Assembly: GCF_040712315.1 (NCBI RefSeq)
Contig: NC_134020.1
Span: 14,279,751-14,343,750 of the forward strand
Origin: Castanea sativa
Taxonomy: Eukaryota > Streptophyta > Magnoliopsida > Fagales > Fagaceae
Direction: 5' to 3'
Length of the DNA stretch: 64,000 bases
Position numbers and translations under genes: made by a program
In this document: positions 59,046-64,000 of the stretch, one piece after another
Layout: every line of letters starts with the position of its first letter
Position numbering within the stretch: the stretch's first letter is position 1
Notes under the pieces: generated by a model
Seen by the model: only the letters and a program-made list of their open reading frames with translations
Databases searched by the model: none
What the model was told of the DNA's origin: nothing

Positions 59046-60430
59046 TTATTGATAGTACCTCCTCAGGTGCTCCACGTTCCAAGGATGCTCTAACTTTCGT
59101 CCATCCAAAGCTTTCAAGTAGTACGACCCCTGCCTCTTGCAGTTGATTACCCTATAGGGTACTTCCCAATTGGGTCCCAATTTTCCATGAGCTGGATTCC
59201 TGGTTGCCAAGGAGACTCTTTTGAGAACGAGGTCCTCAATGTTAAAGCGCCTGGGTTTTACCATGACATCATGTTGCCTAGCCATCAGATTCTTGTATCT
59301 TGCTGTCCTTTGCTCCGCATCCATCTGTACTTCATCAATGAGATCGAGGTCAAGACGAAGTTGTTCCTCATTTTCTCTCTCCTGATACTTCATCACTCGA
59401 TGGTTAGCCATATGAACTTCTGCAAGTATGACAGCTACACTTCCATAGGCTAGCTTAAAGGGGGTTTCTCCTGTCGGGGTCCTCACAGTCGCCCTGTAAG
59501 CCCAAAGAACACCTGGCAACTCATCTGGCCATATCCCCTTTGCCCCCTTGAGCCAAGTCATGATGATTTTCAACAGGGATCAGTTTGCTACTTCTGCTTG
59601 TTCGTTCGCTTGTGAGTGGAAGGGCAAGGAATAGTGATTCTTAATTCCAAATCGTTCACAAAAGTCCCTGAAAGGTGCGTTGTCAAACTGTCGTCCATTA
59701 TCAGTTACTAGTACCCTAGGTACTCCGAACCTACATAGGATATTTTTCAAGATGAAATTCTTAACATTTTGCTGAGTGATTTTTGCAAGAGGTTCGGCCT
59801 CTACCCACTTGGTAAAGTAGTCAATCCCTACTACCAAAAACTTCATCTGTCTGGTTCCTAGGGGAAAAGGGCACAAGATATCCAGTCCCCACTGTGCAAA
59901 GGGCCATAGGCCATCATTGGGGTCTAGTACTCCGATGGCTGTCTAGGCACGTTGCTATAGCACTGACATTGGTCACACACCTTGACATAAGCCTTTGTAT
60001 TTGCTTGAATTGTAGGCCAGTAATAGCCTGCACAAACAACTTTATGAACTAGCAATCTTGCTCCCGAGTGATTCCCACATGCTCCTTCATGTACCTCCCT
60101 TAGCACATAGTTTGATTCGTCCGGAGCCAGGCACCTTAGGTAGGGCTGAGAAAAGCCTCGCTTATATAGCATTTCGTTTATAAGGACGTATTTGGCAGCC
60201 CTAACCCTCAGCTTCCTTGCCTCATCCTTGTCTTCTGGAAACCTGCCATCCTTAAGATAGACTATTATTGGATTCATCCAATTTTCTCCTCCTCTTATTT
60301 GCTGTATATCCGGGAGGTCTATGCTCGGCATGTATTTGGATTCTGTCATACCCATCCATAACTCCTCCTCCCGAAGCTGCTTTCGCCAAGGCATCTTCTT
60401 CCATATTTTCCTCCCGTGGGAGTTGAACAA
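59046..60430 (-). pseudogene. pol: Integrase of element D
   Basis: Frames 60430-59924, 59876-59580 and 59573-59046 give zinc finger (HEGACGNHSGARLLVHKVVC, CDQC), core (GIDYFTKWVEAEPLAKITQQ; VTDNGRQFDN; QANEQAEVANR, in which the usual G and T are changed but E stays) and tail (NPAHGKLGPNWEVPYRVINC). Breaks near 59900 (frameshift) and 59577 (stop). Non-functional. Confidence 0.85.
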
Positions 60431-61275
60431 AACTCACTTCTGTAAACTTTTGGACAAGCCGCTTCACTTTGCTGAGGTATTTCTTCATCCGATTTTCCTT
60501 AGCATAACACATTTCATTCACTTGATTAATGACTAGCTGAGAATCTCCTTTGACTATTATTGATTCTGCCCCTAGGGACTTATAGCCAATTCCAACCCTT
60601 TGAGTAGAGCTTCATACTCAGCTTCGTTGTTGGTGGTTTGATACTGTAATCGGACTGCGTACTCCAGCTTGTCACTTTCTGAGGACTTGAGTATGACTCC
60701 GATCCCCCTGCGTATAGTGTGGATGATCCATCTACATTCATAATCCACCTTTCAACTCCTTCTTTGTTCAGCTCGTCCTGGCTGGGAGTGAACTCTACAA
60801 TGAAATCCGCCAACGCCTGTGCCTTGATTGCGCTTCTTGGAAGGTATCTAACATCAAACTCGCTAAGTTCCACCACTCACTGGATTAGTCGTCCTGCAGC
60901 TTCCAACTTGTTCATTGCCTTCTTTACGGGATGATCCATTAGGACGTTGATAACATGAGCTTGAAAATAATGTCTTAGCTTTCTAAAAGCCGTGATCAAA
61001 GCAAAGGCTAGCTTCTCCATCATTGGATATCATCCTTCTGCTCCCCTTAGTGCTCGGCTTGTATAGTAAACTAGTTTCTGAACCCGTCCTTCTTCTCTGA
61101 CCAACGCCGAACTCACAGCGTGCGGGGACACTGCCAAATACAAATATAGTTCTTCACCAGGTACATATGGGCTCAACAAAGGTGTTATGGTGAGGTAAGT
61201 CTTCAGGTCTTGAAAGGCCCTTTGACACTCGTCCGTCCACTCAAATGCCTTCTTGAGGACTTTAAAGAATGGCAA
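60252..61275 (-). pseudogene. pol: RNase H and second RNase H of element D
   Basis: Pieces 61275-61030 (LYLYLAVSPHAVSSALVREE), 60876-60580 (FDVRYLPRSAIKAQALADFI, NVDGSSTLYAGG) and 60521-60252 (FVQLPREENMEEDALAKAAS), separated by stops and frameshifts near 61029, 60880, 60690 and 60575. Both RNase H domains of the Tat lineage are represented. Confidence 0.8.
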
Positions 61276-61970
61276 ACACTTGTCAGTATCTTTCGAAACA
61301 AACCTGTTAAGGATGGCAACTCGTCCGGTAAGAGACTAGACTTCTTTGATGTTCTTCGGTGGTTCCATATTTAGTATTGCCTGGATTTTGCCCAAATTCG
61401 CTTCAATTCCTCTGTACGGAACCATGAACCCCAAAAACTTTCCCGACGAAACTCCAAAAACACACTTGCTTGGATTTAATTTCATGTTATACCGCCGAAG
61501 TGTATTAAAGGTCTCTTGAAGGTCGTCTAGATGCTTTCCCTCGTCCATGCTCTTTACCAACATATCATCGACATAAACCTCCACATTTCGCCCGATTTGA
61601 GGACGGAACATATGGTTAACCAGTCTTTGGTAAGTCGCCTCAGCGTTCTTCAAACCAAAGGGCATTACCTTGTAGCAAAATAACACTTGGCTAGTAGTGA
61701 ATGAGGTCTTTTCTTTATTTAGTTGTAGCCTGAGAAGGCGTCCATGAAGCTCAGCAACCTGTGACCTACCGTTGAGTCCACCAGCTGGTCAATGCGTGGC
61801 AATGGATAACTTTCCTTGGGGCAAGCCTTGTTTAAGTCAGTAAAGTCCACGCACATTCGCCACTTGCCGTTGGCCTTCTTTACCATGACTACGTTCGCCA
61901 ACCAGTCCGGATAATAGACTTCTCGGATGAACTCTGCGATAATCAACTTTTGGACTTCTTCTTTGATGGC
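61276..61970 (-). pseudogene. pol: Reverse transcriptase of element D
   Basis: Frame 61946-61719 has [40 protein letters not shown] and FMDAFSGYN. Frame 61686-61336 has [40 protein letters not shown] and GKFLGFMVPYRG. A deletion or frameshift between 61719 and 61690 separates them, and a stop near 61336 ends the second. Confidence 0.87.
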
Positions 61971-62756
61971 ATTGTCTCACTCAGGAGCAAAAACCCTCTT
62001 CTTCTGACACACTGGTTTGGAGTAGGGGCATACATTTAGACAATGAGTAATGACACTCGGATCAATACCCGGCATGTTCTCATGACTCCATGAAAAGACA
62101 TCAAGGCTTTTCTTCAAAAACTGGACCAGAGTATGCTTTGCCTCTTTTTCCATGCTCGTCCCAATTCTAGTGAACTTCTCGGGTTGGCTCTCGTCCAAAA
62201 GGACATCTTCTAAAACCGCAGTGGGTTCCACTGTAATCCTTCTCTCGTCTATGCTCATTTTCTGCACGTGTTCATCCGTTGCCAACATGGCTAAGAAGCA
62301 TTCCCTGGCAGCTAACTGATCTCCTTGAACTTGACCCATGCCATGCTCGGTTGGAAATTCGATGGACAAATGGTAGGTAGAGGTTACTGCCTTCCAACTA
62401 TTTAGAGTTGGCCTTCCAATAATATCATTATATGATGACGAACAATCAATAACAAGGAAATTTACCTTTTTGGCTATCTGCTGCAGATACACTCTAACCA
62501 CCACTGGTAATGTGATGGTGCCCACAGGCTGCACCTTCATTCCTCCAAATCCTACCAATGGTGAATTCACTGGTCGAAGTTAATCTCGTTCTAGCCTCAT
62601 TTGTTGGAAGGTGGGATAATACAGAATGTCTACCGAACTGCCATTGTCTACCAACACCCTCCTAGTCATATAATCAGCAATGAGTAGGGTAATGACTATC
62701 GCGTCATCGTGCGGGTGGTGAACTCGTCCAGCATCCTCGTCTGTGAACATGATAGC
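61971..62756 (-). pseudogene. pol: Protease region of element D
   Basis: Frame 62570-61977 carries the protease C-half ([20 protein letters not shown]) and linker to RT (WSHENMPGIDPSVITHCLNV). The active-site loop lies upstream around 62630-62650, beyond a stop near 62581. An in-frame stop also lies near 61977, within the APERD-like phrase. Confidence 0.75.
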
Positions 62757-64000
62757 TTACTCGTCTACTCCCCTCGTCTTGGGAGATCGTCCAAACAGCT
62801 GGACGTTTTGCACCACCTTCAGGTATGTCTTCCTCAACTTGGACGACTGAGCTGCTGAGGTTCCTCCCATAATAACTCTTATCTCTCCAAGTGGGGGTTG
62901 TGATGACTCTTCCACCTTGGCCTTTAGCTTCTCATCTCTCTGGTCTTGTCCAAGGAAATTCCTTAACTTCCCTTGTTTGATAAGATTCTCTATCTCCTGC
63001 TTTAAATCAAAACTCTCATCCCTGTCATGCCCATGGTTTTTGTGAAAGAGACAATACTTGTTCCTATTGCGCTTATTAGGATCTTCTTTCATTTTCTCTG
63101 GCCACTTCAAGAACAGATCATCCTTGATTTGTATAAGCACTTGCTCTAGTGGCGTATTCAGGGATGTGTATTACTGATTTCTCACTGAGGAACTCACCTT
63201 CTTTCCATCTTTTTCTTTTTCCTCTTCTGCCTGAGACTTCTTTGGACGAGGACCCTGATCTGGATAACGCTGGTGACCTGCTTCCGAGCGTTCTAACCTC
63301 TTTCTCTTTTTGGCTATAATAGCGTCTTTAGCATTCATGAAGTTTTGGGCCGAATGGACGAGTTCGGCCATAGTCTGTGGTTTTTGATCATGGAGCTTAT
63401 GAATGAACAAGTCAGAGTTAACCCCATTATGGAAGGCGGCCAATAACAACTTGTCGTCCATCTCATCCATCGTCAAGGCTTCTCTGTTGAACCAGGTAAT
63501 GAAGGACCATAAACTCTTATTCTCCCCTTGCTCAATAGTTAGTAAACTGGAAGAGGAACGCTTGTGGCGTTGTCCCCCAATGAAATTATTGACAAACAAC
63601 TTACTCAACTTCTCAAACGATCCCACAAAGTTTGGGAGTATTTTGTTGAACCACACCCGCGTTGGTCCCTTAAGTGTGGTAGGGAATGCTCTGCACATAA
63701 TCTCGTCTGGAACCCCCTAAAGGTGCATGGTGGTCTTGAAAGTAGCGATGTGATCACAGGGATCTCGGTTTCCATCATATGAATCCAAGGAAGGCATTTT
63801 GAATTTTGGGGGTAGGGGGTGGCTGTTGATGGAAGCCATGAAAGGGGAGTCTGTTCAGTGAACTAAATCATCCACGGGGTTTGCCCGCCTCATATTTTCC
63901 TTCATTTCATCCATGGCTTTTCTCATCTGGGCCATCTCCCTCTCCAAGTGTGGCACTCTTCTTGAAGCAGTACCCCTCGACTAATTTTCGGACTCAACAT
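62757..64000 (-). pseudogene. gag: Gag of element D, running off the window
   Basis: Frames 63698-63171 (capsid: KGPTRVWFNKILPNFVGSFE, GQRHKRSSSSLLTIEQGENK) and 63140-62757 (degenerate knuckle YCLFHKNHGHDRDESFDLKQ, in which the last Cys of the E version is Ser). Stops at 63171-63173 (TAA, shared with element E), about 63718 and about 63857. The N-terminus is beyond 64000. Confidence 0.8.

Larger units (their letters stand above)
53271..64000 (-). mobile_element. Element D: Tat-lineage gypsy element, runs off the window
   Basis: Same family as E, minus strand. 3' LTR 53271-53941, polypurine tract complement 53942-53956, plus-strand antisense gene 54312-57990, spacer, integrase to gag from 59046 to the window end. 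The 5' LTR and right target duplication lie outside. It is interrupted by a solo LTR at 54880-56281. Gag-pol has more lesions than element E. Confidence 0.88.

Overview
This 64 kb window is AT-rich plant nuclear DNA, almost certainly from a dicot. The evidence is one spliced host gene of the plant-specific FLX-like family, LTR retrotransposons of plant lineages (SIRE-type Ty1/copia and Tat-type Ty3/gypsy), an initiator-Met-type primer-binding site, MITE-like debris and many (TA)n, (CT)n and (ATT)n microsatellites. A woody dicot such as a Fagales species would fit the repeat style, but that is only an impression.

Layout. 1-1135: no gene seen. 1136-8321: a complete but pol-less SIRE-like element (1141-8316) with two LTRs and a perfect ATGGT target-site duplication (TSD); it carries a gag pseudogene and an envelope-like ORF with three nonsense codons. 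9265-10725: decayed RPA1-like (replication protein A, Helitron-type) coding remnants. 10838-11489: a gypsy solo LTR with ATTTA TSD. 11951-16972: a large imperfect palindrome made of two SIRE-like 3' ends facing outward. 16973-19443: part of a minus-strand copia-like element with its 5' LTR and primer-binding site. 20167-21174: duplicated and MITE-like non-coding DNA. 21250-23992: the only host gene, an FLX-like coiled-coil protein (4 exons including a 5' UTR exon, 266 aa predicted). 23993-27707: intergenic DNA with tandem duplications and microsatellites.

27708-64000 is a nest of retrotransposons. Element A (oldest, minus strand, from 27708) is interrupted by element B (30476-40071, TSD TTTAT), by a Tekay-like LTR relic T (40323-52702), and probably by element D (53271 to beyond the window). 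T is itself interrupted by element E (41345-49892, TSD TATAT) and a copia solo LTR (50155-51590, TSD GTAAC). D is interrupted by a second solo LTR of that copia family (54880-56281, TSD GTTTG). B, E and D have a minus-strand gag-protease-RT-RNaseH-second RNaseH-integrase order, which is the Tat lineage signature.

The most interesting feature is a second gene in A, B, D and E, on the strand opposite to gag-pol, between the integrase and the 3' LTR. It has canonical introns, a putative-gypsy-type-transposon-like N-terminal domain and an acidic coiled-coil C-terminus. In A and D a TATA box lies about 170-185 bp before its ATG. In B the four exons join in phase with a single nonsense codon. In E the two surviving exons form an uninterrupted 316-residue frame although gag-pol in the same copy is broken. 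Antisense extra ORFs are known in Tat elements; the conserved intron structure, separate promoter and better preservation seen here deserve a closer look.
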